From Betaproteobacteria bacterium (lineage in GTDB: Bacteria; Pseudomonadota; Gammaproteobacteria; Burkholderiales; Casimicrobiaceae): 64,000 nt of DNA. Each line of letters opens with the position of its first letter. Within the stretch, counting starts at the first letter, position 1. The position numbers were made by a program, and so were the translations under genes. The DNA lies in assembly GCA_009778785.1 (NCBI GenBank), contig WRFN01000009.1, positions 28,424 to 92,423 of the forward strand, in the 5' to 3' direction. Shown one piece after another: positions 44,923-54,336 of the stretch. The notes under the pieces are model-generated. The model made no database searches. It saw only the letters and a program-made list of their open reading frames with translations, and was not told where the DNA came from.

Positions 44923-45687
44923 ATGCCGAGACATCACGAGAGCGTTGTCGAAGCCCAATTCGGGCCGCGCGCCCAAGCCTATGTCGAAAGCGCCGTGCAT
45001 GCGCAGGGACAAGACCTCGATGCGCTGGACGGCATTGTCCGAGCTTTGCGACCGGCGCACGCGCTCGATCTTGGCGCCGGTGGCGGGCATGTGTCTTACG
45101 TGATGGCGCGTCACACCACGCAGGTGACCGCTGTCGATCTCTTGCCCGATATGGTGGCCGTCGTTGCGGCGACGGCGCGAGACAAAGGCTTGTCGAACAT
45201 CCGCGCAATCGAAGCGGCGGCGGAACGTTTGCCTTTTGCAGATGCCAGTTTTGATTTTCTGGCGAGTCGTTTCTCAGCACATCATTGGCGGGATTGGAAC
45301 GGAGGTTTGCGGCAAGCGCGACGGGTTCTCAAGAGCGGCAGCCCGGCGGTATTCATTGACGTTTGCTCGCCGGGCGTGGCATTGTTCGACACGCACTTGC
45401 AAGCGGTGGAATTGCTGCGCGACACTTCGCATTTGCGCGATTACAGCATCAGCGAATGGTGCGCGGCACTGACCCGTTGCGGGTTTGCGCTCGTGACGTG
45501 CCGCTCGTGGCAACTGCGGATGGATTTCCCCGTATGGACGGCGCGGATGCAAACGCCCGCCGACAACATGCGCGCGATTCGCGCGCTGCAAGAGGCAGCG
45601 TCTGACGAAACAAAAAAACATTTTGCGATCGAAGACGACGGATCGTTCATGGTCGATGTCGTGATGGTCGAAACACTGGCAGCGTAG
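44923..45687 (+). CDS. Class I SAM-dependent methyltransferase
   Basis: A 254-residue methyltransferase with the SAM-binding motif ALDLGAGGGHVSYV near residues 47-60, a VDLLPDMV acidic loop near 71-78, and an AERLPFADASFD segment near 99-110, as in UbiE/YcgJ-type enzymes. The C-terminal half (WQLRMDFPVWTARMQTPA) is typical of small-molecule rather than nucleic-acid methyltransferases. The acceptor is unknown. It lies 92 bp downstream of the dehydrogenase in the same direction. Confidence 0.82.
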   Translation: MPRHHESVVEAQFGPRAQAYVESAVHAQGQDLDALDGIVRALRPAHALDLGAGGGHVSYVMARHTTQVTAVDLLPDMVAVVAATARDKGLSNIRAIEAAAERLPFADASFDFLASRFSAHHWRDWNGGLRQARRVLKSGSPAVFIDVCSPGVALFDTHLQAVELLRDTSHLRDYSISEWCAALTRCGFALVTCRSWQLRMDFPVWTARMQTPADNMRAIRALQEAASDETKKHFAIEDDGSFMVDVVMVETLAA

Positions 45688-45794
45688 CGTGTAACGTGTG
45701 GGTTAGGATTAGGGTTCGCTACGCTCACCGCCAACCTGCACGAATTGCAAGGTGGATTTCGCTGCGTTCTACCCGTTCTGCGATGAAAGACGAG

Positions 45795-47183
45795 TTAAAA
45801 CGGCAACTCCACTTCGTCACCCGCAACGGCGCGCAGTTGTTCCCGAAAGTCGCGTTGTATCCGCTGCAATGCTTCTTCATTGTCGGCTTCAAAGCGCAGC
45901 ACGACGGTCGGCGTGGTGTTCGATGCGCGCGCCAGTCCGAAGCCGTCTTCGTATTCGACGCGAATGCCGTCGATGTGAATGACTTCTTTCGCGTCGAGGA
46001 AGCGAGCTTCTTTTTGCAAGCGCGCGATCAGCGCGTGTTGATCGCCTTCGCGCGCGCAGGCGAGCGACAATTCCGGTGTGGAGGCGCTGTTGGGCAGTGC
46101 GTTCAAAACCGCCGAAACGTCGGCGTGTTGCGAGAGGATTTCAAGCAAGCGCGCGCCGGTGTAGAGACCATCGTCGAAACCGTACCAGCGTTCGCCAAAA
46201 AAAGTATGGCCGCTCATTTCACCGGCGAGTTGCGCGCCGGTTTCTTTCATTTTCGCTTTGATCAGCGAGTGGCCGGTTTTCCACATCAGCGGCGTGCCGC
46301 CGTGTCGGCGAATCCACGGGGCGAGCAAGCGCGTCGATTTGATGTCGAAAATGATGGTGGCGCCGGGCGCGCGCTTCAACACGTCGGCAGCGTACAGCAT
46401 CAACTGACGGTCGGGATAGATGATGTTGCCGTTGCGGGTGACGACGCCGAGACGGTCGCCGTCGCCGTCGAAGGCCAAACCGAGTTCGGCGTTTTCTTGC
46501 CGCACCCGCGCGATGAGGGTTTGCAGATTTTTGGGTTGCGACGGGTCGGGGTGATGGTTCGGGAAAGCGCCATCGACATCGCAGAAGATCGGCGTCACTT
46601 GGCAGCCGAGGCGTTCGTACAGCTTCGGTGCGAAAGCCCCCGCCACGCCGTTACCGGCATCGACGACGATGTGCAGTGGGCGCGTGAGTTTGATGTCGTC
46701 GGCGATGCGGGCGATGTAAGCGGGCGCGATGTCGCATGTCGTCAAAGAACCCGGCGCGGCGGTGCGCAGATCGTTGCGTTCGATGCGTTCGCGCAGCGCT
46801 TGAATGGCGGCGCCGGATAGCGTTTCTCCGGCAATCACCATTTTGAGACCGTTGTAATCGGGCGGGTTGTGGCTGCCGGTGAGCATCACGCTACAGCGGG
46901 TGTTCAACTCATGTGCGGCGAAGTAGGTCATCGGCGTGGCGACTTGCCCCAAGTCGATCACATGAACGCCGCTGGCGCGAATGCCGTCGATCAACGCTGC
47001 CAAGAGCGTCGGGCCGGAAAGACGGCCGTCGCGGCCAACGGCGATGGTATCGCATTGACGCTCGACGGCCAGTGTGCCGAGCGCTTGTCCGATGGTTCGC
47101 ACGATAGCAGGCGTGAGGGTCTTATCGACGATGCCGCGAATGTCGTAGGCTTTGAAAATTTCGGCAGGGAGCGTGGAAGTCAT
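45795..47183 (-). CDS. Phosphomannomutase/phosphoglucomutase (AlgC/ManB family)
   Basis: A 462-residue alpha-D-phosphohexomutase that interconverts hexose 6- and 1-phosphates for nucleotide-sugar, LPS and exopolysaccharide synthesis. Visible are FKAYDIRG near residues 9-16, the phosphoserine loop TGSHNPPDYNG near 100-110, Mg-binding DGDGDRLG near 236-243, and the sugar loop GEMSGHTFF near 318-326. The GEMSGH form indicates the bifunctional PMM/PGM group. The ATG at 47183 is chosen; a TTG at 47201 overlaps the yheT stop. It is the last gene of the DAHP synthase-YheT-mutase unit. Confidence 0.93.
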   Translation of the reverse strand: MTSTLPAEIFKAYDIRGIVDKTLTPAIVRTIGQALGTLAVERQCDTIAVGRDGRLSGPTLLAALIDGIRASGVHVIDLGQVATPMTYFAAHELNTRCSVMLTGSHNPPDYNGLKMVIAGETLSGAAIQALRERIERNDLRTAAPGSLTTCDIAPAYIARIADDIKLTRPLHIVVDAGNGVAGAFAPKLYERLGCQVTPIFCDVDGAFPNHHPDPSQPKNLQTLIARVRQENAELGLAFDGDGDRLGVVTRNGNIIYPDRQLMLYAADVLKRAPGATIIFDIKSTRLLAPWIRRHGGTPLMWKTGHSLIKAKMKETGAQLAGEMSGHTFFGERWYGFDDGLYTGARLLEILSQHADVSAVLNALPNSASTPELSLACAREGDQHALIARLQKEARFLDAKEVIHIDGIRVEYEDGFGLARASNTTPTVVLRFEADNEEALQRIQRDFREQLRAVAGDEVELPF

Positions 47184-47197
47184 GAGTTTTGCACAGT

Positions 47198-48196
47198 TCA
47201 AGAATGTTGTTCAAAGAAGGTTAGCACACGTTGCGGCATCCAGGCATGCGCCGGATCATCATGGGTGGGGAAACCGGCGTGTCCACCTTCTTCGGGGTAT
47301 TCAAGCCACACGCAAGCGCTGGTTTCGTTTTCGTTCGGCAGGGAAGCGGCAGGGACGAGCGGATCGTTCAACGCGTTGATGATCAGCGTCGGCGTTTCGA
47401 TTTTGTTGAGCCACGGGCGCGACGAAGCGCGGCGGTAATAAGCGGCAGCGTTCTCGAAGCCGTACAGGGGTGCGGTAAAAGCGTTGTCGAAATCGCCCAA
47501 CGTGCGCGCGGCGGCGATTTGGCGAACGTCGATTTTGCTAGGGTGGCGTTGCGCCATCGCGAGGGCTTTTTTCTTCAACGAGTGCATGAAGTAGCGCCCA
47601 TAAAGTTGGCGGTTGAAACCCTCGCCGAAAGTGCGGGCGGATTGCACGGTATCGATGGGGGTGGAGATGGCGGCGGCGGCAAACAGGTTGCCAGTGTTTT
47701 GATCGTTGCGCCCCAACCAGTTTAACAGCGCGCTGCCGCCGAGCGAAACGCCGACGAGGTAAAGTCTGGTTTTCGGCGAAACGCGTGCGCTGATGGCAGC
47801 AAACATCGCGGCGATTTCGTCGTAATCGCCCATGTGATAAGCACGCGGCGTCAGATTGATTTCGCCGCTGCAACCGCGAAATTGCGGCACGACGCCGCGC
47901 CAACCGTGCCGCGTCGCCGTTGCCATCAACGCGCCGGCGTAGTGCGAATGCGAGTTGCCTTCCAGACCGTGAAAGAGAACGACGAGCGGCGCATCATCGT
48001 TGGCGGGCGCATCGAGCCAGTCGAAATCCCAGAAATCGCCATCGGGCGTGGTGACGCGCTCGCGTCGCCACGTCACTTTCGCGTGTGGCCGGATGACCGG
48101 CCACACGGTTTGCAAATGCGCGTTGAAAAACCGGCGCGGACAAACGTAATCGGAAGCGAGGCGTGTTCCGTGCGGGCGCGAGGCATGATCAAACAT
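47198..48196 (-). CDS. YheT-family alpha/beta hydrolase
   Basis: A 332-residue alpha/beta hydrolase. The nucleophile elbow is GVSLGGS (near residues 147-153), the catalytic Asp is in NALNDPLVP, and the His in EEGGHAGFP. The opening FFNAHLQTVWP and the oxyanion HGLEGNSHSHY are characteristic of the YheT/ABHD1-3 group, whose eukaryotic members act on lipids; the bacterial substrate is unknown. It starts 16 bp after the DAHP synthase gene and meets the mutase gene, so the three are probably one operon. No clear ribosome binding site is visible. Confidence 0.9.
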   Translation of the reverse strand: MFDHASRPHGTRLASDYVCPRRFFNAHLQTVWPVIRPHAKVTWRRERVTTPDGDFWDFDWLDAPANDDAPLVVLFHGLEGNSHSHYAGALMATATRHGWRGVVPQFRGCSGEINLTPRAYHMGDYDEIAAMFAAISARVSPKTRLYLVGVSLGGSALLNWLGRNDQNTGNLFAAAAISTPIDTVQSARTFGEGFNRQLYGRYFMHSLKKKALAMAQRHPSKIDVRQIAAARTLGDFDNAFTAPLYGFENAAAYYRRASSRPWLNKIETPTLIINALNDPLVPAASLPNENETSACVWLEYPEEGGHAGFPTHDDPAHAWMPQRVLTFFEQHS

Positions 48197-48212
48197 GAAG
48201 TGAACGAAGCGC

Positions 48213-49343
48213 TCAAGCGGTCTCTGCTTTTCGTGCCGCCGCCGCCAGCGCGATGCGCTTCAGATACGTTTCACGAACGAGCGCGGTGTCGTCGAGAAAG
48301 TGTTTCAACTCGCTGAGGCGCAACGCTTGCGGGCCATCGACCAGCGCTTTTTCAGGAAACGGGTGAAAGTCAACCAGCACCATGTTGCAGCCGGCGATAA
48401 TGCCCTGAGCGACGACGTGAAAAATATCGAGGATGCCGTCGGAACTGGCGGCGCGGGTGCCGACCGAGTGCGACGGATCGACGCACACCGGCATTCGGGT
48501 CAGCCGTCGCAACACCGGCACATGCGCGAAGTCAACGAAGTTGCGGTGCGGGTCGCCCATGTTGGTTTTCATGCCGCGCAGACAGAACACGACTTTGCGG
48601 TTGCCTTCCGACGCGAGGTATTCGGCGGCATTCAGCGATTCGTCGAGCGTGATGCCGAAGCCGCGTTTGATCAACACCGGAAATTCATGTTGGCGACCGA
48701 TGGCTTTCAGCAGTTCAAAGTTTTGCGTGTTGCGGGTGCCGATTTGCAGCATTACGCCGGTGGCGTTGCCGGTGGCCTTGAGGGCGGCGCGAATTTCATC
48801 GACGTGCGACTCGTGAGTGATTTCCATGGCGATCACTTTGATGCCGTATTTTCCGGCCAACTCGAAAACATAGGGCAAACATTCTTTACCGAAACCCTGA
48901 AACGCATAGGGGCTGGTGCGCGGTTTATAGGCGCCCATGCGGGTGCACACCTGACCGTGTTCCTGCAACGCTTTCATCATCGCTTCGACGGATTCGCGCG
49001 AATCGACAGCGCACAGTCCGGCGAAAACATGAAAGGTATCCTGACTGAAACGCACGCCGTTATACTCGAACGAAGTCGTGCGGTCATCGCCGTACTGATG
49101 GTGGCCGAGAATCCGGTAAGGCTCGGAGACGCGCACGATTTTTTCGACGCAGGGAAGTTGCGCCATCGTTTCGTGGATCAGCGCGCGGGTGTCGCCGATC
49201 AGATAGATTTCGGTCAGTGTGACTTCGGTGCCGACTTCGCGGTGAACCCGATGTTTGACGCCGGGGAGTTGGTTCAAACGCTCGATCAGCGTTTGGTATT
49301 CGACGCTTTCGGTAGAGGTGTTCGGGGCGAGTACCAGAATCAT
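48213..49343 (-). CDS. 3-deoxy-7-phosphoheptulonate (DAHP) synthase, class I-beta
   Basis: A 376-residue enzyme joining phosphoenolpyruvate and erythrose-4-phosphate, the first step of the shikimate pathway. The N-terminal ~70 residues look like a ferredoxin-like (ACT-type) regulatory extension. The barrel domain has KPRTSPYAFQG near 144-154, IGTRNTQN near 201-208, a KRGF segment near 226-229, and DPSHSVGTR near 292-300. These belong to the Thermotoga-like I-beta group, related to KDO8P synthase, rather than to AroF/G/H of E. coli. The extension suggests feedback control by an aromatic amino acid. AAAGGA lies 9 bases before the ATG. Confidence 0.92.
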   Translation of the reverse strand: MILVLAPNTSTESVEYQTLIERLNQLPGVKHRVHREVGTEVTLTEIYLIGDTRALIHETMAQLPCVEKIVRVSEPYRILGHHQYGDDRTTSFEYNGVRFSQDTFHVFAGLCAVDSRESVEAMMKALQEHGQVCTRMGAYKPRTSPYAFQGFGKECLPYVFELAGKYGIKVIAMEITHESHVDEIRAALKATGNATGVMLQIGTRNTQNFELLKAIGRQHEFPVLIKRGFGITLDESLNAAEYLASEGNRKVVFCLRGMKTNMGDPHRNFVDFAHVPVLRRLTRMPVCVDPSHSVGTRAASSDGILDIFHVVAQGIIAGCNMVLVDFHPFPEKALVDGPQALRLSELKHFLDDTALVRETYLKRIALAAAARKAETA

Positions 49344-49511
49344 GGCGGCAATCCTTTGTTAGAGAAATGTTAAAAAAGTCGGAATTTGCAATAATACAAC
49401 CAAAACGGTTTACATTTTTCGTTACCATCTTGGGATGTGCTAAGAACAGCCCAATGGTTTTACAATAGGCGGGCTGCAACACAGCAGCGTTTTCTACCAA
49501 AGGGACGAATC

Positions 49512-49907
49512 ATGAAAGTACAGTTGAGCAGTAAACTGGCTGCATTGGCCGTATTGGCCTTGATGGCCGGATCGTTGTCGGCGCAACAACCGGCAGCACA
49601 ACCGGCGGCGCCCGCAGCACAGCCCGCCCCGGCGGCGCAACCGGCACCGGCTCCGGCGCCCGCCGCACAGCCGGAAAAGAAGATGACGCCGCAGCAGGAA
49701 CGGATGGCGCATTGCAATCATCAAGCCGAAGGCAAGAAGGGCGATGAGCGTAAAGCGTTCATGAAACAATGCCTGTCGAAGAAAGCGGAAGCTCCGAAGA
49801 AATCGACGAACCAAAGAGAAAAAATGAAAGAGTGTAACAAGGAAGCGACCGGCAAGAAGGGCGACGAGCGCAAGTCGTTTATGCGCGAATGCCTGAAAGC
49901 AAGCTGA
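49512..49907 (+). CDS. psiF: PsiF-repeat periplasmic protein
   Basis: A 131-residue protein with a signal peptide (cleavage after LSA near residue 24), an Ala/Pro/Gln-rich linker, and two PsiF repeats: M-x2-CNHQAEGKKGDERKAFMKQC and the closely similar copy KECNKEATGKKGDERKSF. E. coli psiF is induced by phosphate starvation, but its function is unknown. The linker is longer than in the E. coli protein. AAGGGA lies 6 bases before the ATG at 49512. It is a single-gene unit with its own terminator. Confidence 0.87.
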   Translation: MKVQLSSKLAALAVLALMAGSLSAQQPAAQPAAPAAQPAPAAQPAPAPAPAAQPEKKMTPQQERMAHCNHQAEGKKGDERKAFMKQCLSKKAEAPKKSTNQREKMKECNKEATGKKGDERKSFMRECLKAS

Positions 49908-49930
49908 GATGTTGTTGGAAAGCTTGGGGC

Positions 49931-49961
49931 GAAGCCGGCGCTATGCCGGCTTCGTTGTTTT
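49931..49961 (+). terminator. Rho-independent terminator after psiF
   Basis: GAAGCCGGC-GCTAT-GCCGGCTTC forms a perfect 9-bp stem followed by GTTGTTTT, 24 bp after the psiF stop. Confidence 0.88.
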
Positions 49962-50011
49962 GGGGGTTGGCTTAAGATGTGGCGATTCGGCGAAGTGACT
50001 GCTTCGGTGTT

Positions 50012-50041
50012 TTCGCCCTTCGACAAGTTCAGGGCGAACGG
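50012..50041. repeat. Dispersed repeat, TTCGCCC-TTCGACAAG-type palindrome
   Basis: TTCGCCCTT...AGGGCGAAC is an inverted repeat around a CGACAAGTTC core. It is related to the copies at 26056-26112 and 51475-51504, and lies in the psiF-hemA gap. Confidence 0.65.
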
Positions 50042-50177
50042 AGACCACCTCGTCCGTCTTCGGCATCCACCCGTCCCAAGAGGGGAGCAACCTGTGAGAG
50101 AGGGAAGACATTGTCGAAAACGCCATGCTTGAAGCATGAAGCGAGCATGCGGTTTCCCAGACTTCCCTCAGTCTCGC

Positions 50178-50183
50178 TATAAT
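50178..50183 (+). promoter_or_regulatory. Consensus -10 hexamer directly before hemA
   Basis: A perfect TATAAT lies 9 bases before the hemA ATG. The -35 region (TTTCCC or TTCCCA at 18-19 bp) is weak. If used, transcription would begin at about 50190, leaving a 5' untranslated region of only a few bases, consistent with the lack of a Shine-Dalgarno sequence. Confidence 0.5.
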
Positions 50184-50192
50184 CCACAAGTT

Positions 50193-51455
50193 ATGAGCTT
50201 GCTGCTTTATACGCTTGGATTGAATCACACGACGGCGCCGCTGGAAGTCCGTGAACGGGTGACGTTTTCGCCGGACGCGGTGAGCACGGCGCTGCGCGAT
50301 CTACTGGGGCGGCGTCGCGTCAAGGAAGCGGCGATTCTGTCCACCTGCAACCGCACGGAGGTTTATTGTCGTGGCGGCGCGCCGGAAGAAGTGGCGAACT
50401 GGCTCGAAGATGTTCACCGGCTGCCGCAGCGGACGCTGGAACCACACCTCTACACGCTGACGCGGGATGAGGCGGTGACGCATGCTTTTCGGGTGGCCTG
50501 CGGGCTTGATTCGATGGTGCTTGGCGAACCGCAGATTCTGGGGCAGATGAAGCAGGCGGTGCGCTCGGCGGAAGCCGCCGGCACGCTGGGGCTGGTGCTC
50601 AACCGGCTGTTTCAATACACTTTCGCGGTTGCCAAGGATGTTCGCACGCATACCGACATTGGCAGCGCGTCGATTTCGATGGCGGCGGCGTCGGTCAAGT
50701 TGGCTGAGCGGATTTTCCCGTCGATCTCCGAACAGAATTTGTTGCTGATCGGCGCCGGTGAAATGATCGAACTGGCGGCGGCGCACTTCGCGGCGCGCAA
50801 GCCCAAGTCAATCACGGTGGCGAACCGGACAATCGAGCGCGGCCGCGAACTGGCGGCGCGACTCACTGCCGACGCGATCACGTTGAACGAAATCCCCGAC
50901 CGACTGGCGCAGTTCGATATGATCGTTACCTGCACGGCGTCGCCGTTGCCGATTCTCGGCAAGGGGCTGGTCGAGCGGGTCATCAAGGCGCGGCGACACG
51001 CGCCGATTTTCATGGTCGATCTGGCGGTGCCGCGCGACATCGAAAGAGAAGTCGGCAACCTCGACGATGTTTTTCTGTACAGTCTCGACGATTTGTCCGA
51101 GATCATCCGCAGTAATTTGCAGGTGCGGCGCGAAGCGATCGTGCAAGCCGAGGGGATGGTGTCGGCGCAGGCGCTGGAATTTTTGCGCTGGCTGGAAGGC
51201 CGCTCGGTGGTGCCGACGATCAACGCGCTGCAAAGCCATCACGAAGCGCTGCGTCTAAAAGAGTTGGAACGGGCGCGGCGGTTGCTGGCTAACGGCACGT
51301 CGCCGGATGAGGTGATGGAAACGCTGACCCGCGGCCTCGTCAACAAATGTCTGCATGCGCCGCTGCAAGCGTTGAACCACGCCGAGGATGACGAGCGCGC
51401 CGATCTGGCGGCGCTTTACCAGCGCATTTACCAACTTCCTGAACAGGAATCTTAG
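50193..51455 (+). CDS. hemA: Glutamyl-tRNA reductase
   Basis: HemA reduces glutamyl-tRNA(Glu) to glutamate-1-semialdehyde, the committed step of tetrapyrrole synthesis. The 420-residue protein shows [13 protein letters not shown] near residues 9-21, the catalytic Cys in STCNRTE near 50-56, [17 protein letters not shown] near 106-122, and the NADPH-binding LIGAGEM near 185-191. A longer frame starts at 50136, but the ATG at 50193 matches the family. There is no ribosome binding site, and a TATAAT lies just upstream. It is followed by prfA and prmC, the classic order. Confidence 0.96.
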   Translation: MSLLLYTLGLNHTTAPLEVRERVTFSPDAVSTALRDLLGRRRVKEAAILSTCNRTEVYCRGGAPEEVANWLEDVHRLPQRTLEPHLYTLTRDEAVTHAFRVACGLDSMVLGEPQILGQMKQAVRSAEAAGTLGLVLNRLFQYTFAVAKDVRTHTDIGSASISMAAASVKLAERIFPSISEQNLLLIGAGEMIELAAAHFAARKPKSITVANRTIERGRELAARLTADAITLNEIPDRLAQFDMIVTCTASPLPILGKGLVERVIKARRHAPIFMVDLAVPRDIEREVGNLDDVFLYSLDDLSEIIRSNLQVRREAIVQAEGMVSAQALEFLRWLEGRSVVPTINALQSHHEALRLKELERARRLLANGTSPDEVMETLTRGLVNKCLHAPLQALNHAEDDERADLAALYQRIYQLPEQES

Positions 51456-51474
51456 CTTCGTCGATGATGGCTTT

Positions 51475-51504
51475 GTTCGCCCCGACCAGCTCAGGGCGAA
51501 CGGG
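51475..51504. repeat. Dispersed repeat copy between hemA and prfA
   Basis: GTTCGCCC-CGACCAGCTC-AGGGCGAACGG is an inverted repeat related to 50012-50041. It sits in the 97-bp gap between two operon genes, so it is transcribed and may form a hairpin within the operon mRNA. Confidence 0.65.
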
Positions 51505-51552
51505 TGATTGGCGCAGTGTTCCCCTGTCAAGACACGATATGAAAAAGACGAG

Positions 51553-52635
51553 ATGAAAGATTCGTTGAAACAAAAATTGCAGCACTTGGAAAAACGCCTG
51601 ACCGAGATTGACGGTTTTCTGGCGCAGCCCGATGCGGCGGACGACATGAACCGTTTTCGGGAGTTGTCGAAAGAGCGCGCCGACATCGAGCCGGTGGTGA
51701 CGCTGTACCGCGATTTCCGTCGCGCTGAAGAAGATTGGCACACGGCGCGCAACGCGATGGACGATCCGGCGATGCGCGAGTTCATGGAAGAAGAATCGCA
51801 ATTGGCGCAGAGTCGGATGGAAGCGCTGGAGAATGATTTGCATGTGGCGTTGTTGCCGAAAGACGCCAGCGACGAGCGCAACGTCTTTCTCGAAATTCGC
51901 GCCGGAACCGGCGGCGATGAATCGGCGTTGTTCGCAGGCAGTCTTTTCAGAATGTACACGCGCTACGCCGAGCGGCAGCGCTGGAAAGTGGAACTGGTGT
52001 CGGTATCGGAATCGGAGTTGGGCGGTTACAAGGAAGTGATCGCCCGTATCGAGGGCAGCGGCGCTTACGCGCGACTGAAATTTGAATCCGGCGGGCATCG
52101 CGTGCAGCGTGTGCCGGAAACCGAAGCGCAAGGGCGTATTCACACTTCGGCGTGTACGGTGGCGGTGATGCCGGAAGCCGATCCGATCAACGATATCGAA
52201 ATCAATCCGGCCGATTTGCGCATCGACACTTTCCGCGCTTCCGGCGCCGGCGGTCAGCACATCAACAAAACCGATTCGGCAGTGCGCATCACCCATTTGC
52301 CGACCGGATTGGTGGTCGAATGTCAGGACGACCGCTCGCAACATCGCAATCGGGCGCAAGCGATGGCGGTGCTGGCGTCGCGTTTGCTGGAGCGCGAACG
52401 GCAAGCGCGCAACCAGAAAGAAGCGAGCATGCGTAAGAGTCTGATCGGCTCGGGCGATCGCAGCGAGCGCATTCGCACTTACAATTTCCCTCAAGGGCGC
52501 GTCACCGATCATCGGATCAATCTGACGCTGTACAAAATCGAAACGATCATGGACGGCGATCTCGACGAATTGATCGACGCGTTGACGCAAGAATTTCAGG
52601 CCGAGCAACTGGCTTCGCTGGGCGAAGAAGCGTGA
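51553..52635 (+). CDS. prfA: Peptide chain release factor 1
   Basis: RF1 releases finished peptides at UAA and UAG codons. The 360-residue protein, the same length as E. coli RF1, has a helical N-terminal domain, the stop-codon-reading PxT motif (here PET in [10 protein letters not shown]), and the catalytic GGQ in [15 protein letters not shown] near residues 231-245. The frame is open from 51508, but the ATG at 51553 aligns with the family and is preceded by a GA-rich stretch. Its stop overlaps the prmC GTG start. Confidence 0.97.
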   Translation: MKDSLKQKLQHLEKRLTEIDGFLAQPDAADDMNRFRELSKERADIEPVVTLYRDFRRAEEDWHTARNAMDDPAMREFMEEESQLAQSRMEALENDLHVALLPKDASDERNVFLEIRAGTGGDESALFAGSLFRMYTRYAERQRWKVELVSVSESELGGYKEVIARIEGSGAYARLKFESGGHRVQRVPETEAQGRIHTSACTVAVMPEADPINDIEINPADLRIDTFRASGAGGQHINKTDSAVRITHLPTGLVVECQDDRSQHRNRAQAMAVLASRLLERERQARNQKEASMRKSLIGSGDRSERIRTYNFPQGRVTDHRINLTLYKIETIMDGDLDELIDALTQEFQAEQLASLGEEA

Positions 52636-53501
52636 GCGAACCGTTGACGCAGTGGTGCCGCGCTTCGGCGTTGCCATTATCGGAAGCGCGGATGCTGGTT
52701 AGCCACGTTTTGCAAGCCACACCGGCGTGGGTCATCGCGCACGGTGACGATGCGCTCGATGAGTTGTCGAGACGTCGCCTCGATGCGTTGACAGAGCGGC
52801 GGCGGCAAGGCGAGCCGATGGCGTATCTCGTCGGCGAGAAAGAATTCTGGGGCTTGATGTTCAAAGTGACGCCGGACGTTTTGATTCCGCGTCCCGACAC
52901 GGAAACGCTGGTAGAAGCGGCGTTGCGTTATCTTCCGGCGGAGCAGGAAGCGAAAGTTCTCGATCTTGGCACAGGTTCGGGCGCAGTTGCTATCGCCATT
53001 GCGCACGAGCGTCCGCGCGCTCGCGTGTTGGCGGTGGATGTTTCGGCGGCGGCGCTGCGGTTGGCCGAAGAAAACGCCGCGCGTTTGCTGCAACAAAACG
53101 CAGCTCGAATTGCGTGGCGCTTGTCGGATTGGTTTGCGACGATTCCGTTACCGCAGCAAGATTCGGAGCGCTTCTCCGTGATCGTCAGCAACCCGCCGTA
53201 CATCGCGGCAACGGACGCACATCTCGACGAGGACGGCCTTCGCTTCGAGCCGCGCGGCGCGTTGATCGGCGGCGCTTCGGGTTGGGAGATGCTGCAAATT
53301 ATTGCGCAACAAGCGCCTGCGTATTTGCGACCGAACGGCGTATTGTTGATGGAGCACGGCTACGATCAGAGCGAAGTGGCGAAGGCGCTGTTGCGCGGCG
53401 CCGGATTCACACAGTGCGAAACGGTGAACGACCTCGCCGGAGTACCGAGAGTAGCGGTGGGAATACGAGGGGCGCAGAGGTTTGGGAACTCGCGATCCTG
53501 A
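52632..53501 (+). CDS. prmC: Release factor glutamine N5-methyltransferase
   Basis: PrmC methylates the Gln of the GGQ motif in RF1 and RF2. The 289-residue protein has an N-terminal helical recognition domain with [13 protein letters not shown] near residues 58-70, SAM-binding [14 protein letters not shown] near 114-127, and the catalytic NPPY near 188-191. The start is GTG, overlapping the prfA stop as GTGA, so the enzyme is made coupled to its substrate. The palindrome at 53508 follows. Confidence 0.95.
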   Translation: MSEPLTQWCRASALPLSEARMLVSHVLQATPAWVIAHGDDALDELSRRRLDALTERRRQGEPMAYLVGEKEFWGLMFKVTPDVLIPRPDTETLVEAALRYLPAEQEAKVLDLGTGSGAVAIAIAHERPRARVLAVDVSAAALRLAEENAARLLQQNAARIAWRLSDWFATIPLPQQDSERFSVIVSNPPYIAATDAHLDEDGLRFEPRGALIGGASGWEMLQIIAQQAPAYLRPNGVLLMEHGYDQSEVAKALLRGAGFTQCETVNDLAGVPRVAVGIRGAQRFGNSRS

Positions 53502-53507
53502 ATATAA

Positions 53508-53535
53508 GTAGGGGCGCGGCGCGCCGTGCCCCTAC
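53508..53535. repeat. Palindrome GTAGGGGC...GCCCCTAC after prmC
   Basis: An 8-bp outer stem encloses a GC-rich, self-complementary GGCGCGCC centre. It lies 6 bp after the prmC stop, between convergent genes. There is no T run. It shares its GTAGGGGC arm with the palindromes at 55925 and 34872. Confidence 0.65.
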
Positions 53536-53561
53536 GTGGCTACGCTTGAATCAAAAACGGT

Positions 53562-54044
53562 TCAATACCGTCCTTGCTGCTTGTAGATGTAGTTGGTCAA
53601 TTCGGAACGCTCCATCGACAGCCGATACTGAACTTGATGGGCGGCGCGCAGGATCGCCCGCATCACGTTGTACACGATATGCGGCTCGGTGTTCAGCAGT
53701 GTTTCCAGATGGGTGCGGCTGATCGTGAACGTTTGCGTCGGCATCAGCGCGACCAGCGAGGCGTAGCGCTCGGTGTTGTCCATGAAACCCAGTTCGCCGG
53801 CGAAGTTGCCGGCAGTGATGGTGTTGAGCAGCACTTGTTCCGGCGTGCCGGCGTGTTTGATGACGCCCAGCGAGCCGTGGATGATCACTTGCAGGTTTTC
53901 ATCGGATGTCCGCTCACGAACCAGAACTTCTCCCTCCTGATAATCGTGCATTTCAATGAGAGCCGCCAACGTGCGGCACTGATCAGGATTGAGTTCGGCG
54001 GCCAGCTTGCTTTGGCTGAGAACTTCAAAACGTGAGTCATTCAT
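53562..54044 (-). CDS. Stand-alone cyclic-nucleotide-binding domain protein (no HTH)
   Basis: A 160-residue protein made of a single Crp/cNMP-binding beta-barrel (YQEGEVLVRE near residues 36-45, NLQVIIHGSLGVI, then the phosphate-cassette-like GELGFMDNTERYASLV near 82-97) and a C-terminal helix (AILRAAHQVQYRLSMERSEL). Unlike Crp/Fnr regulators it ends without a helix-turn-helix. It keeps Glu and Arg at the positions that contact cAMP in Crp, with a loop about one residue shorter. AAGGG lies 6 bases before the ATG at 54044. It probably acts through a partner; nothing nearby suggests which. Confidence 0.8.
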   Translation of the reverse strand: MNDSRFEVLSQSKLAAELNPDQCRTLAALIEMHDYQEGEVLVRERTSDENLQVIIHGSLGVIKHAGTPEQVLLNTITAGNFAGELGFMDNTERYASLVALMPTQTFTISRTHLETLLNTEPHIVYNVMRAILRAAHQVQYRLSMERSELTNYIYKQQGRY

Positions 54045-54229
54045 AACCAACCCTTTGTAAGAAAACGAAAGAACAGAAAACATATCTCTATGGCGCGAGT
54101 TTCGGGAATGTTTGCGAAACTTGCACCAGATAACGGGAAAGTAACCTATCTGGAAAGAAATTTCCAGCACGGGGGACAAAGTTTGTGGTGAGTAGGGATG
54201 AAAAAAAGGCGAGAGAAGAGCAAACGGCA

Positions 54230-54268
54230 AAGAAATGCAAAACGGCGTCAGCCCGAAGGCGACGCCGT
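54230..54268 (-). terminator. Rho-independent terminator after rpsU
   Basis: On the minus strand ACGGCGTC pairs with GACGCCGT (8 bp, plus coordinates 54242-54268, 11-base loop), followed by a T-rich tract TTTTGCATTTCTTT. It lies about 70 bp after the rpsU stop. Confidence 0.8.
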
Positions 54269-54336
54269 CAGCGATCTTTCAAAGGATTACCCGTGTGGCG
54301 AGTGTGGATAACATCGCCGGGGTTGTTGCAGCGGGA

